Shown piece after piece: positions 51,701 through 60,942 of a stretch of 64,000 nt of DNA (positions are counted from its first letter, which is position 1; every line of letters begins with the position of its first letter). The stretch covers positions 28,738 to 92,737 of the forward strand of contig CAYFSI010000001.1 in assembly GCA_964345825.1 (NCBI GenBank), given 5' to 3'. This stretch comes from JAAYDH01 sp964345825 (GTDB taxonomy: Bacteria > Bacillota_I > Bacilli_A > RFN20 > CAG-826). Position numbers and translations under genes: made by a program. The notes below the pieces were generated by a model that was given only the letters and a program-made list of their open reading frames with translations, ran no database searches and had not been told where the DNA came from.

Positions 51701-53851
51701 ATGACAAAAAATAAAACAATGGGGCTTTTTGTTGCTTCGTTTTGTTTATCTGTCGCCATGGCACTACCAGTGACCTTGGCAGTCAGTAACTCTTCTCTAC
51801 CTGTTTCAGCGGATTCCGTTGCAACGAGAGAGATTGGCAAACGAAGTAGTTGGGAGCCTAATGCCGCAGAAGTAGAGGTAGATACAAGCAAACTATCTGC
51901 TCTCACCATTTCTTCTTCAATTACTCCGTCGAGTCATTCTTTTACATTCACTTTTTCTACCGGTGGACAAGGATATTCGGATACGACATCTACTTACCTT
52001 GTTGCACCATCTGATGATGCTTACCAAGCAGTATATGAAGAGATTAATGGTATGACTACTGAAGAAAGAACTGCTCGTGATAAACTGAACTCTTTAGACG
52101 AAAATTTCGATGCAATTCCCAACTTTAATGCTTACATCTTTAATCTCACTCCTACCTTAGGAAAAGCAATTTTCTTGCCTAAATCAATCTATCGTAACCA
52201 TCTTTTTGGCCTCACTCCAAGCAGCATTGGTGTCGGAGCCTATGATTTTTCTAAACTAGCTTTTACCGAACCAGTTAATTTAGCTCAAGATATTAACATT
52301 TATATCCCAAGCAACATTAACGATGTCTATGTGGATAGTTTCATTAATTTGGACACTTGTTCTTCTCGTGTTCATTTTTATGTTGAACTTTCTCAAGCTC
52401 AAGTCGAGGAACAATGGGATGCCGATTGGAACCATGGAGCATCAGTTGAATATGGATATTCCTATTCCGAACACGCCGCTACTGTTTCAGGCTTAAGAGG
52501 ATCTGCCTTATCTCGTATTATGGAATATGAATATGACACAGAAGGAAACATTGTTGAACAAGTCACCGAAAACGTTGTTGTTGCTGGTGTGTATCTCGCT
52601 CGTGGTGGTGCTAGTCTTTTCGGAGATGAAAACGCCAACTTTTTCCTCGGATATTTCAAAGAAAGAAATGAATTACCTCTTTACTTAGAATACCAAGTCG
52701 AAATTTCTGGACAGCCAAACGAAACTCGTTATGAGCAATTCCTGCTCGCTAGTCAAGATTCCCTTTATAATTCAGTCGGTGCTAAGATTTCTAGTTATAC
52801 AACCACAATGAGTATCGATATCAGAGTTTCCGCCGGTGAAACAGTTGATATCGACAGCCTAGTCATTCACAACATCTACGCTAAATCAAGTAATCCAAGC
52901 AAAATTGAACCAGATGAGAGCAAAGTATTTTACATTACTCCTCGCAATGTTTTTGCTCAATCCTATGAAATAAGCGATTTCCTTGATATTTCCTTCCAAG
53001 GAGTTTCCCATTTTATGGGCAACACTTCTGTGAGAGCAAACATTACCAAAGGAGATGCATCGATTTATCAAGGCCTTAATCCTAGTGGTTATCGATCAAA
53101 CGAAGCTAACATACTTAGTGGTAAGTCTTACATTCGTTATCGCATCACTTCTCTTTCCCAATCACAATACCTAATTGGTTATGGAGACAACAAAGTCTCT
53201 CAATTCGCGGTAGATTCACCTATTAGCCAATATGTGCTATCTTCACAGGTAAATAAATTCTCCTATATCTTCAAAGATACAAATGTGGCCACTGATTTTG
53301 ATGCCAAGTCTCTCAAGAGTCTTGCTTTCATCGGTTTTTATATCAGCATCGATGTTTATGGACAAAACGGTCCTCTCGCTCGTTCTAATGTCTCAACTAG
53401 ATTTGGTTTCGTTGACATTATGCCTTATGGAGAAACAGCTAACCCATTTGATGCTAATAGTTTAATCCTTTGGTTGGCGGTCGGTTTCATTGCCATTTAT
53501 CTACTCGTCAGCACTGGACTATTCTTCTTCTATAAAGAGAGATACAAAAACGATGAATTCCGTCGCTTAAAACCTAAGAAATATTTGCTTAAAGCAGCGT
53601 TGGGTTTATTTGGGTCACTCATTGTCATTGCGGCGTTCACCTTCACAATTTTGCGAGCAACGCTATTCGCCAATGCTATCGTGGTCTATAATCCAATCGA
53701 TCCGTTTATTATTGTCTTCATGATTGCTTCTGTTCTTGTTATCGGATATTTCATCAAGTTCCTTGTCGTTCAAACAAGAGCTGGAAACCAACGCAGGAAG
53801 GCTCGCAAATTGAAATTAAATGAAGATGTCGCCGAAGACGGCACAAACTAA
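51701..53851 (+). CDS. Large exported membrane-anchored protein, operon partner of the ABC transporter
   Basis: The start is ATG 51701 with GGAGGA upstream; the frame from 51620 overlaps the promoter. The 716-residue protein has an N-terminal signal peptide, an extracellular part (residues about 30-600) rich in Ser, Tyr and predicted beta strands, and three C-terminal membrane helices (ILWLAVGFIAIYLLVSTGLF near residue 590, a second near 635, a third near 670), ending in a basic tail. I do not recognise a family. Its place just before the ATPase gene suggests a role in substrate capture or in the transporter complex. Confidence 0.7.
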   Translation: MTKNKTMGLFVASFCLSVAMALPVTLAVSNSSLPVSADSVATREIGKRSSWEPNAAEVEVDTSKLSALTISSSITPSSHSFTFTFSTGGQGYSDTTSTYLVAPSDDAYQAVYEEINGMTTEERTARDKLNSLDENFDAIPNFNAYIFNLTPTLGKAIFLPKSIYRNHLFGLTPSSIGVGAYDFSKLAFTEPVNLAQDINIYIPSNINDVYVDSFINLDTCSSRVHFYVELSQAQVEEQWDADWNHGASVEYGYSYSEHAATVSGLRGSALSRIMEYEYDTEGNIVEQVTENVVVAGVYLARGGASLFGDENANFFLGYFKERNELPLYLEYQVEISGQPNETRYEQFLLASQDSLYNSVGAKISSYTTTMSIDIRVSAGETVDIDSLVIHNIYAKSSNPSKIEPDESKVFYITPRNVFAQSYEISDFLDISFQGVSHFMGNTSVRANITKGDASIYQGLNPSGYRSNEANILSGKSYIRYRITSLSQSQYLIGYGDNKVSQFAVDSPISQYVLSSQVNKFSYIFKDTNVATDFDAKSLKSLAFIGFYISIDVYGQNGPLARSNVSTRFGFVDIMPYGETANPFDANSLILWLAVGFIAIYLLVSTGLFFFYKERYKNDEFRRLKPKKYLLKAALGLFGSLIVIAAFTFTILRATLFANAIVVYNPIDPFIIVFMIASVLVIGYFIKFLVVQTRAGNQRRKARKLKLNEDVAEDGTN

Positions 53852-53870
53852 ATATTAAGGAGTTAATAAA

Positions 53871-55781
53871 ATGGAAATTAGAATTAAGGATTTAACAAAA
53901 ATTTTCCCAGGTGACGCAAAGAAAAACATTCGCGACACGATTGCCGTTAAGGATTTAAACTTCACTGTACCTGATGGTAAACTAGTAGGCTTACTTGGTC
54001 CTTCTGGCTGTGGTAAATCAACCACTCTTTACATGATTTCAGGTCTCCATGTCCCCACTTCTGGTGAAGTATGGTTTGGCGATCAAGAGGTCACTAATCT
54101 TTCTCCTGAAAAAAGAGGAATCGGGCTTGTCTTCCAAAACTACGCTCTTTATCCTCACATGACAATTTATAAGAACATTGAGTTTCCTCTCACCAACTTA
54201 CAGGTGGAAGTTCCACTCGTTACCTTCTTTGATTTCGTCATAATCTATCAATACCAAATGAAGAAAAACGATGTTGTTGAAGGAATTTTGACCAGTGCAT
54301 CCACATTAGCGATGAAAATTGGTTTGAAAAAGAACAAATTCGCTTTTGAACAAACTGTTTCAGAAAGCGGTTTATTAACATTGACCGCCCGTTTTTTCAA
54401 CATCGATCCCAATATCAAAAAATTGTTTGTTGAAAACTTCCCAAAAATTATCGATGCCAAACTAATTGAAGAAAGCGAAAGCCAAGCCAGTGAAGCTCTA
54501 TTTGACAGCAGCTTCCGCGCTACTGTTGGTTTTATCAGCCCTCATCAAATCATTGATATGACATTTAAGGGGCTATTATCACAATTTAAAACCAGCCAAA
54601 TGGATGAAGTTATCACCCTCGTAAAAAAGGCTATCAAACCATTTGGACAACCTGGCGAAGTAATCATTACTAACACCCAACACGGCTATGAAGTTATCGC
54701 CCGTGTTTATCGTTTACCCGCTCTCAAGATGGAAGCTTGCTTAGATGCCATTCGCGGTGTCACTGCTTTCAAAAACAATCATTCCGTTATCACAAACGTC
54801 GTCGATCATAATCTTGAAAAGGAAATCAAGAAATTCTTCAAAGTTAAAAAACTCGGAATCTCTGATTTCAAATTATATTTTGTTGAATCTGTTACCAAAA
54901 TTTATTTCAAAATCAATCGTGTCTGTAAGGAAGACATTAAGCACATCGTCGATGAACTTACCGAAAAATACGAATTAAGAGATGTTCAACTCGATACCGT
55001 TCAAGCTATTGCGCATCGTCAATTAACTAAAGAAGAGAGACGCAATATCGTTTATGAAACCGCTAAACTAGTTCAGGTTGAGGACTATCTTCAAAGAAAA
55101 CCCAGCCAACTCTCTGGCGGTCAACAACAACGTGTCGCTATCGCCCGTGCTCTTGTGAAAAAGCCAAGAGTTCTATTGCTCGACGAACCATTGAGTAACC
55201 TCGATGCTCGTTTGAGATTACAAACCCGTGAAGAAATTCGCCGCATTCAAAGAGAAACTGGCATTACCACTGTCTTCGTCACCCATGACCAAGAAGAAGC
55301 AATGTCAATTTCCGATCAAATCGTCGTTATGAAACTCGGCGAGATGCAACAAATCGACTCACCACAAGTTGTTTATAACAACCCATCAAATCTCTTTGTC
55401 GCCCAATTCCTTGGAACTCCTCCAATAAACGTTTTCCGAGGCGTCGTTGAAGGCAAAAAGGTCATGATTGGTGATGACTGCATTTTCGAAGCCCAAAAAG
55501 ATATTGGGCACAAAGCTGTCTATGTCGCCATTCGTCCTGAAGGATTTGTCACTCCAAGCGATTCTGACACCAATTTATTCCATACCGATATTGAAATGGT
55601 TCAAGTTCTCGGCCGTGATGTCAGCTTAGTTGCTCATCGCCCAGAGTGTTTAAAGGACTCTTTCAAGATTATTATTTCTTCTGATGAAATCATCGAAGCG
55701 AAAAAGATCGCCCTCAAAGTAAAACCTTCCAAATTATTTATCTTTGATGCCGAAACCGAAGAAAGAATTTACGTTAAGTAG
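53871..55781 (+). CDS. ABC importer ATPase (MalK/UgpC type) with a large insertion
   Basis: The 636-residue protein has Walker A GPSGCGKST (43-51), Q-loop FQNYALYPHMTI with Q89, signature LSGGQQQR at 414, Walker B VLLLDEP, D-loop SNLDA and H-loop VTHDQEEA, then a C-terminal TOBE-like domain (FRGVVEGKKVMIGDD). All catalytic residues are present. MalK-type proteins have LSGGQ about 95 residues after Walker A; here it is 370 away, so residues about 112-384 are extra. The insert consists of three loosely similar units (about 133-200, 243-300, 313-370), each two strands and a helix. It powers the permeases that follow. Mycoplasma homologues (MG187) are also long, as I recall. Confidence 0.95.
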   Translation: MEIRIKDLTKIFPGDAKKNIRDTIAVKDLNFTVPDGKLVGLLGPSGCGKSTTLYMISGLHVPTSGEVWFGDQEVTNLSPEKRGIGLVFQNYALYPHMTIYKNIEFPLTNLQVEVPLVTFFDFVIIYQYQMKKNDVVEGILTSASTLAMKIGLKKNKFAFEQTVSESGLLTLTARFFNIDPNIKKLFVENFPKIIDAKLIEESESQASEALFDSSFRATVGFISPHQIIDMTFKGLLSQFKTSQMDEVITLVKKAIKPFGQPGEVIITNTQHGYEVIARVYRLPALKMEACLDAIRGVTAFKNNHSVITNVVDHNLEKEIKKFFKVKKLGISDFKLYFVESVTKIYFKINRVCKEDIKHIVDELTEKYELRDVQLDTVQAIAHRQLTKEERRNIVYETAKLVQVEDYLQRKPSQLSGGQQQRVAIARALVKKPRVLLLDEPLSNLDARLRLQTREEIRRIQRETGITTVFVTHDQEEAMSISDQIVVMKLGEMQQIDSPQVVYNNPSNLFVAQFLGTPPINVFRGVVEGKKVMIGDDCIFEAQKDIGHKAVYVAIRPEGFVTPSDSDTNLFHTDIEMVQVLGRDVSLVAHRPECLKDSFKIIISSDEIIEAKKIALKVKPSKLFIFDAETEERIYVK

Positions 55782-55789
55782 GTGATCAT

Positions 55790-56905
55790 ATGCTTGATAA
55801 AATAATTGAATTTTTCAAGAACCTAAGGAAACGAAAGGTTGCTCCTGGCGAAGAGGTAATTTCGGCTAACGATTCCTTATTTCTTGAACCGATTCCCGAT
55901 ATTCCGGAGGGATACAATGCGGAAAAGAAAACCATCGTACGTCTCGTCGGAAAGAAACGGGTAAAGAATCCTTACCAAGTTACTGGTATTGAAGATGTTG
56001 CTAGTAAGAATAACTGGAAGGCTTGGGTTTACCTTGCTCCAGTCGTCATTCTCATTAGCGTATTCCTCTTATATCCTTTAATTAATACTATCTTTATCTC
56101 GTTTGCTGATGGCTATAATTACGCCACCGGCCAATTTTCTGGCTTTACACTTGATAATTTCGGCATCATTTTCGGACTTGTCAAGGTCAATGGCGGGCAG
56201 GAAGTGAACTTCGTGAAATATGCGATTCCTAATACGCTAATTCTCACCTTCGTTACTGTCCCAATTGAAATCATTCTCGCCCTCATTATCTCGGTTTCTT
56301 TGAATGCCCTTAAATGGTTCCAAAAATTCATTCAAACCGTCTTTTTCCTTCCCTATGTCACTAACGCCGTGGCAGTTGGTCTAGTCTTCTCTGTTATCTT
56401 TGATAAACAAGGTATTATCAATTACGTCTTCAACAGTGACATCACTTGGATTTATGGTGCAAATCGTTGGGTAGCAATGATTCCACTAAGTATTTACATT
56501 ATTTGGTCTGGAATGCCTTTCAAAATCCTCATCTTCTTGTCTGGATTACAAGGTATTGATAAGCAGTATTATCAAGCCGCCCAAATTGATGCTTGTCCGA
56601 AATGGAAAGTTCTCACCAAAATTACTTTCCCACTCTTATCGCCTCAAATTCTCTATATCATGATTACCAGCTTTATTGGTGCGTTTAAACAGTATGCCGC
56701 CGTTGTCTCTATGTTCGGTGGTCCGGGAACTCTCGGTAAAAACTCGGTTATTCCGGATATGGAAACTATCGTTTATTACGTCTACGACAACGTTGAAAAA
56801 GGATTTACTTCCCGCGCCGCTGCGGCTGGTGTGTTCCTCTTCATCGTCATTCTTGGTTTCACCTTCATCCAATTTGGTGTCAGCAAGAAGAGAGTTTATT
56901 ATTAA
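55790..56905 (+). CDS. ABC sugar-type permease, MalF/UgpA-like
   Basis: The 371-residue protein has a cytoplasmic N-terminal extension of about 80 residues (with ERK-rich stretches), then six helices. The EAA loop QYYQAAQIDACPKWKVLTKI near residue 262 couples to the ATPase. Helix 1 begins AWVYLAPVVILISVFLLYP, typical of MalF and UgpA. It pairs with the following permease. It begins 8 bases after the ATPase stop with AGGTGATC upstream. Confidence 0.93.
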   Translation: MLDKIIEFFKNLRKRKVAPGEEVISANDSLFLEPIPDIPEGYNAEKKTIVRLVGKKRVKNPYQVTGIEDVASKNNWKAWVYLAPVVILISVFLLYPLINTIFISFADGYNYATGQFSGFTLDNFGIIFGLVKVNGGQEVNFVKYAIPNTLILTFVTVPIEIILALIISVSLNALKWFQKFIQTVFFLPYVTNAVAVGLVFSVIFDKQGIINYVFNSDITWIYGANRWVAMIPLSIYIIWSGMPFKILIFLSGLQGIDKQYYQAAQIDACPKWKVLTKITFPLLSPQILYIMITSFIGAFKQYAAVVSMFGGPGTLGKNSVIPDMETIVYYVYDNVEKGFTSRAAAAGVFLFIVILGFTFIQFGVSKKRVYY

Positions 56906-56917
56906 GGAGGATATGGT

Positions 56918-57895
56918 ATGACAGAACAAGTTTTACAGCCTATTAAATATGTCGATTTCCGACATGAAAATGTTCAGACCAATATCGTCCTCTCTTTGAA
57001 GGAAGCGGGAAAAACCGCTGATGCCATTCGCTCAACTGAAAAAGTTACTCGTATCATCAGCACAGTCCTTGTCTATCTCTTCATTCTCGTCTTAGCTCTC
57101 ACCGTTTTATTTCCATTCTATTGGATGATTATTACATCATTAAAACAAAGAACAGAGATTGTATCTTCAGTTCAGACTTTCTTCCCTAATATCGTCATGT
57201 GGAGCAACTATGCCTATGTGTTCCAGGTATTTGATTTTACGACTTACATGGTTAATACTATTATTGTAGCTGCAGTTTCAACTGCGGGAACATTAATTAC
57301 GACCATCTTTGCAGCTTTCGCCTTTGCACGATTGAACTTCAAAGGTAGAGAAGCCCTATTCATGATATTCCTCATGACCATGATGATTCCTGGTGAAATG
57401 ATGGTTATCTCTAACTATCTAACAGTCAGCGCCTTCGGGTGGATTAAAGATCAAACCCTTATGGAAGCTTATGCCGCGATGATTGTTCCTTTCTGGATTA
57501 GTGTCTTCCACATCTATTTGTTAAGACAAAACTTCAAACAAATTCCCAATGAATTATATCTCGCTGCAAAAGTTGATGGAAAAAGCGACTGGTCTTACCT
57601 CTGGAAGGTCATGGTTCCACTTGCTGCTCCAACCTTAATTTCCATTGTTATCTTGAAATTCATGGGAACCTGGAACAGTTATATTTGGCCTCAATTAGTT
57701 ACCAAACAAGATGAATTTAGACTCATCTCTAATGCTCTACGTGGATCGGCGTTTACTGATCCCGATACCGGCACAGTCGAATACGGTTTCCAAATGGCCG
57801 CTTCATTCTGTGTCACGGTGCCTTTATTCCTCCTCTTCGTGTTCTTCAGAAAATACATTATGAAGGGCGTCGGTAGAGCTGGTATTAAAGGATAA
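56918..57895 (+). CDS. ABC sugar-type permease, MalG/UgpE-like
   Basis: The 325-residue protein has a cytoplasmic extension of about 40 residues and then six helices. The EAA loop NELYLAAKVDGKSDWSYLWK near residue 209 and MMIPGEMMVISNYL match MalG/UgpE proteins. It completes the membrane pore with the preceding permease. GGAGGATATG precedes the ATG. A gap of 57 bases separates it from the first binding lipoprotein. Confidence 0.93.
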   Translation: MTEQVLQPIKYVDFRHENVQTNIVLSLKEAGKTADAIRSTEKVTRIISTVLVYLFILVLALTVLFPFYWMIITSLKQRTEIVSSVQTFFPNIVMWSNYAYVFQVFDFTTYMVNTIIVAAVSTAGTLITTIFAAFAFARLNFKGREALFMIFLMTMMIPGEMMVISNYLTVSAFGWIKDQTLMEAYAAMIVPFWISVFHIYLLRQNFKQIPNELYLAAKVDGKSDWSYLWKVMVPLAAPTLISIVILKFMGTWNSYIWPQLVTKQDEFRLISNALRGSAFTDPDTGTVEYGFQMAASFCVTVPLFLLFVFFRKYIMKGVGRAGIKG

Positions 57896-57952
57896 TTACT
57901 TTGATTAACTAGCCGAGATGGCTAATTAATAGAAATTAAAAGGAGATTCTTT

Positions 57953-59404
57953 ATGAAAAAAGAAAACTTACTAAAAGTTCTGCCCTTAGCAGCTATGGTA
58001 ATTCTCACAGCTTGCGGAGGTGGCGGAGGTGATGATGAAGTGCTTGATACCACAATTACCTTCATGCACCGAAACGCTCAAGCTGCTTCTGAGTTGATCG
58101 ATACCTTTATTGCTGATTTCAACAAAATTCCAGGCAATGAAAAAATCGAAGTCATCAATAAAAAGTACAGCGGAGACTACAACCAATTAAGAGATCAAGT
58201 TATCTCTGATATGGGAACTGGTGAATATCCAGACTTAGTTGAATGCTATCCTGACCATGTCGTTCGTTACATGGACTTCGGAAAAGCAGTCAACTTAGAG
58301 CCATACATCAACGATGAGATAAATGGTTGGTCAGAAGCCGATCTCGCTGATATGGTCCCTGCTTTTATGGAAGAAGGACAAATGTATCCAGTCGAGGGAA
58401 CCTATTCCTTACCTCTATCTAAATCCACTGAAGCAATGTTCTATAATGAAACCGTTTTGTTTGCTTCTGGTCTCGGCGAAGCTCTTCACGCGATTGATGC
58501 CGAAGTGCCAACCGTTATCAATGCCGCCTATCTCAATAACTTAACTTGGGAACACTTTTTTGGACATCTCGCTCCAGCTCTTATGACTTATAATGATAGT
58601 TTACCAGCTGGTGAAAAAATCATCGACTCAACCAAAGAAAAATATGGTGTTATGGGATACGATTCTGATCCAAACTTCTTCATCACCTTATGTGAACAAT
58701 ATGGTTATGGATACACAGATGTCAATACTATAACTGGTAAAGGTGTCTTAAATTTCAATAATGAAAATGTCAGAAATCTTTTAAAGAACCTAAACACATA
58801 CTCAAATAATAAGTACCTTGCCACTCAAGGAACTCTCAATGGTTACACCAACACTCTCTTCACTCAAAATGCGTTCTTATTCTCTATCGGTTCAACCGCT
58901 GGATACAAATATCAACAACAAAACTTTGCTGATCAAGTCGGTGTTGCTACTATTCCTCATGCCGAAAGTGGAACCTTAAAGATCATTAACCAAGGACCAT
59001 CCGCCGCTGTTTTGTCTCACGCAGATAAAGACCGCGAATTAGCCGCTTGGAAATTCTATAAGTTCTTCGCTGAAAAGAGCCAAAACATCCGTTGGGCTAC
59101 TGCCACTGGCTATCTCCCAGTGAGAAACTCAGTGTACACTGAAGAAGCTTACTTCGAATACTGTTCCGAAGAAGGCACAGCCGCCGCGTCAGTTGATAAA
59201 TTAGCCGCTCGTACAGCCACTTATTGCACAACAATAACTGATCAATTGTACGCCAGCCCAACCTTCAAAGGTTCATCCACTGCTCGTGACCAGGTTGGTG
59301 CTTTAATGACCAACGTTCTGATTAAACCAACAGCTGAATGCACTGATGCATGGATTTTAGAACAATTCAACGCCGCTGTTTCAACAATTAGTCTTGCAAT
59401 GTAA
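57953..59404 (+). CDS. Solute-binding lipoprotein of the ABC importer (first copy)
   Basis: The 483-residue protein has a lipobox at C21 (VILTAC) and an SBP_bac_1 fold: ITFMHRNAQAASELIDTFI near residue 36, then PDLVECYPDHVVRYMD and STEAMFYNETV near residue 160. The layout is that of UgpB/maltose-type proteins, which bind glycerol-phosphate or oligosaccharides; the ligand cannot be read from the sequence. AAAAGGAG precedes the ATG. It is a diverged paralogue of the next gene. Confidence 0.93.
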   Translation: MKKENLLKVLPLAAMVILTACGGGGGDDEVLDTTITFMHRNAQAASELIDTFIADFNKIPGNEKIEVINKKYSGDYNQLRDQVISDMGTGEYPDLVECYPDHVVRYMDFGKAVNLEPYINDEINGWSEADLADMVPAFMEEGQMYPVEGTYSLPLSKSTEAMFYNETVLFASGLGEALHAIDAEVPTVINAAYLNNLTWEHFFGHLAPALMTYNDSLPAGEKIIDSTKEKYGVMGYDSDPNFFITLCEQYGYGYTDVNTITGKGVLNFNNENVRNLLKNLNTYSNNKYLATQGTLNGYTNTLFTQNAFLFSIGSTAGYKYQQQNFADQVGVATIPHAESGTLKIINQGPSAAVLSHADKDRELAAWKFYKFFAEKSQNIRWATATGYLPVRNSVYTEEAYFEYCSEEGTAAASVDKLAARTATYCTTITDQLYASPTFKGSSTARDQVGALMTNVLIKPTAECTDAWILEQFNAAVSTISLAM

Positions 59405-59441
59405 TGGGGTTTCATACCCTGTCCAAATAGGAGGACAATTT

Positions 59442-60920
59442 ATGAAAAAAATTATCAAAACAATTTGCCTTCTAGGGGCTAGCGCCATGAGCTTGGCGCT
59501 AGCTTCCTGTGGAGGTGTCGAAAGTGATAAAATCGTTATCGATTTTTGGCACACTTTTGGCGACAAAGCTGAGTCTTCACTTCAGACGCAAGTTGATAAA
59601 TTCGAACAGAAAATAAAAACTGCAGAAGGAATTGATGTTGAAGTCAAACTTACCTACAAAGGTGGCTATTCCGATATGCCTCAAATGATTACAACAGCTA
59701 TTGCTGGCGGAGATAGCCCAACCATCGCGGTTGCCTATCCCGACCACGTTGCTGATTATATCAAATTAGAGGGCAATGCTCCTGGAAAATATGTCGTCAA
59801 TCTTCAAGATTTCATCGATAATCCAGAAACCAAGTTTGGTACTGAGGCATTTTTGGAAGATAATCAAAATATTGATGATTTTGTCGATGCCTTTATTGAT
59901 GAAGGTCGTCACTATACTCGTGAGGGGATGTATTCTCTCCCTTATATGAAATCAACCGAAATTATGATTTATAACGATGACATCGTGAAAGCCGCTCTCC
60001 CTTTTTATAACGAAGTTTATTACGGTCCCGCTCATGATGGGGCGCAATTGTTAGAAGGTCAAGTCGCCGATTATCTCAACAACATTACTTGGGATGATCT
60101 AATGGATTATGCCCAAGTTATTAAAGATAATAAGGCTACTATTGCTCCACAACTTGATGTTCCTGTTCTTTACGATAGTGATAGCAACCTATTCATCACT
60201 AAACTTTTCCAAAACGGAGTTGGCTATTCATCTATTGATCCAACAACGAAAAAGGGCATTATCGATTTTGAAACCGGTGATAATCGCGCTCAGGCCGAAG
60301 CCCTTGTCGCTAAATGGAAACAAGAATATGATGATGGTTTATTGACCACTAAGGGTGTCAAAGGTGAATACGGTTCTAACTACTTCAAAAACGAAGAAAC
60401 TGTCTTCACAATCGGCTCGTCTGGTGGTTCTGGATACACATTCCCAGAAGCCGGTTCATTTGAAGTTGGCATCGCAAGAGTCCCAACCGACGATGAATCC
60501 AATGCCGTTTATGTCACTCAAGGTCCAACCTTGACGATGCTCACTCATCCTCGATTCAGCGCGACAAAGGCTGCTCAACTTAAAAATTATGCTTGGAAGT
60601 TATTGAAATTTTTAACTTCTACCAATATTAATGTTGAAGTATCCTGTAATGGCTCTGAAGGCTATTTGCCAGTTCGAAAATCGAGTTACACAACTGAGAT
60701 ATTCTATGAATATATTGAAAATGGCGGAGATTACGCTCAAGTTGCTGTCACTGTTCAAGACGAGATTGCTGGTGCTTATCTTAACACTGCAGTTTTTCCT
60801 GGCAGTGCAACATTACGTACACAATGTGGTGGTATTGTTACCAATGTTCTAAAGCTTGGATCAAACGTTACTTCGACATTTAACAACGCGATTGCCGCCA
60901 CCAAACTCGATATTGCCTAG
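59442..60920 (+). CDS. Solute-binding lipoprotein of the ABC importer (second copy)
   Basis: The start is ATG 59442 with AGGAGG upstream; the frame from 59394 overlaps the previous gene. The 492-residue protein has a lipobox at C23 (ALASC) and an SBP_bac_1 fold. It shares AYPDHVADYI, YSLPYMKSTEIMIYND, SNLFITKLFQ and TIGSSGGSGY with the first copy. Two binding proteins for one transporter may widen the substrate range or reflect a recent duplication that has diverged. Confidence 0.93.
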   Translation: MKKIIKTICLLGASAMSLALASCGGVESDKIVIDFWHTFGDKAESSLQTQVDKFEQKIKTAEGIDVEVKLTYKGGYSDMPQMITTAIAGGDSPTIAVAYPDHVADYIKLEGNAPGKYVVNLQDFIDNPETKFGTEAFLEDNQNIDDFVDAFIDEGRHYTREGMYSLPYMKSTEIMIYNDDIVKAALPFYNEVYYGPAHDGAQLLEGQVADYLNNITWDDLMDYAQVIKDNKATIAPQLDVPVLYDSDSNLFITKLFQNGVGYSSIDPTTKKGIIDFETGDNRAQAEALVAKWKQEYDDGLLTTKGVKGEYGSNYFKNEETVFTIGSSGGSGYTFPEAGSFEVGIARVPTDDESNAVYVTQGPTLTMLTHPRFSATKAAQLKNYAWKLLKFLTSTNINVEVSCNGSEGYLPVRKSSYTTEIFYEYIENGGDYAQVAVTVQDEIAGAYLNTAVFPGSATLRTQCGGIVTNVLKLGSNVTSTFNNAIAATKLDIA

Positions 60921-60942
60921 ACATATTTACGGAGAAAATGAT

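Noticed and set aside
53871..55781. A frameshift or fusion artefact as cause of the long ATPase
   Set aside because: One frame is open throughout. Codon use does not change at the insert, and both flanks rejoin the MalK pattern cleanly.
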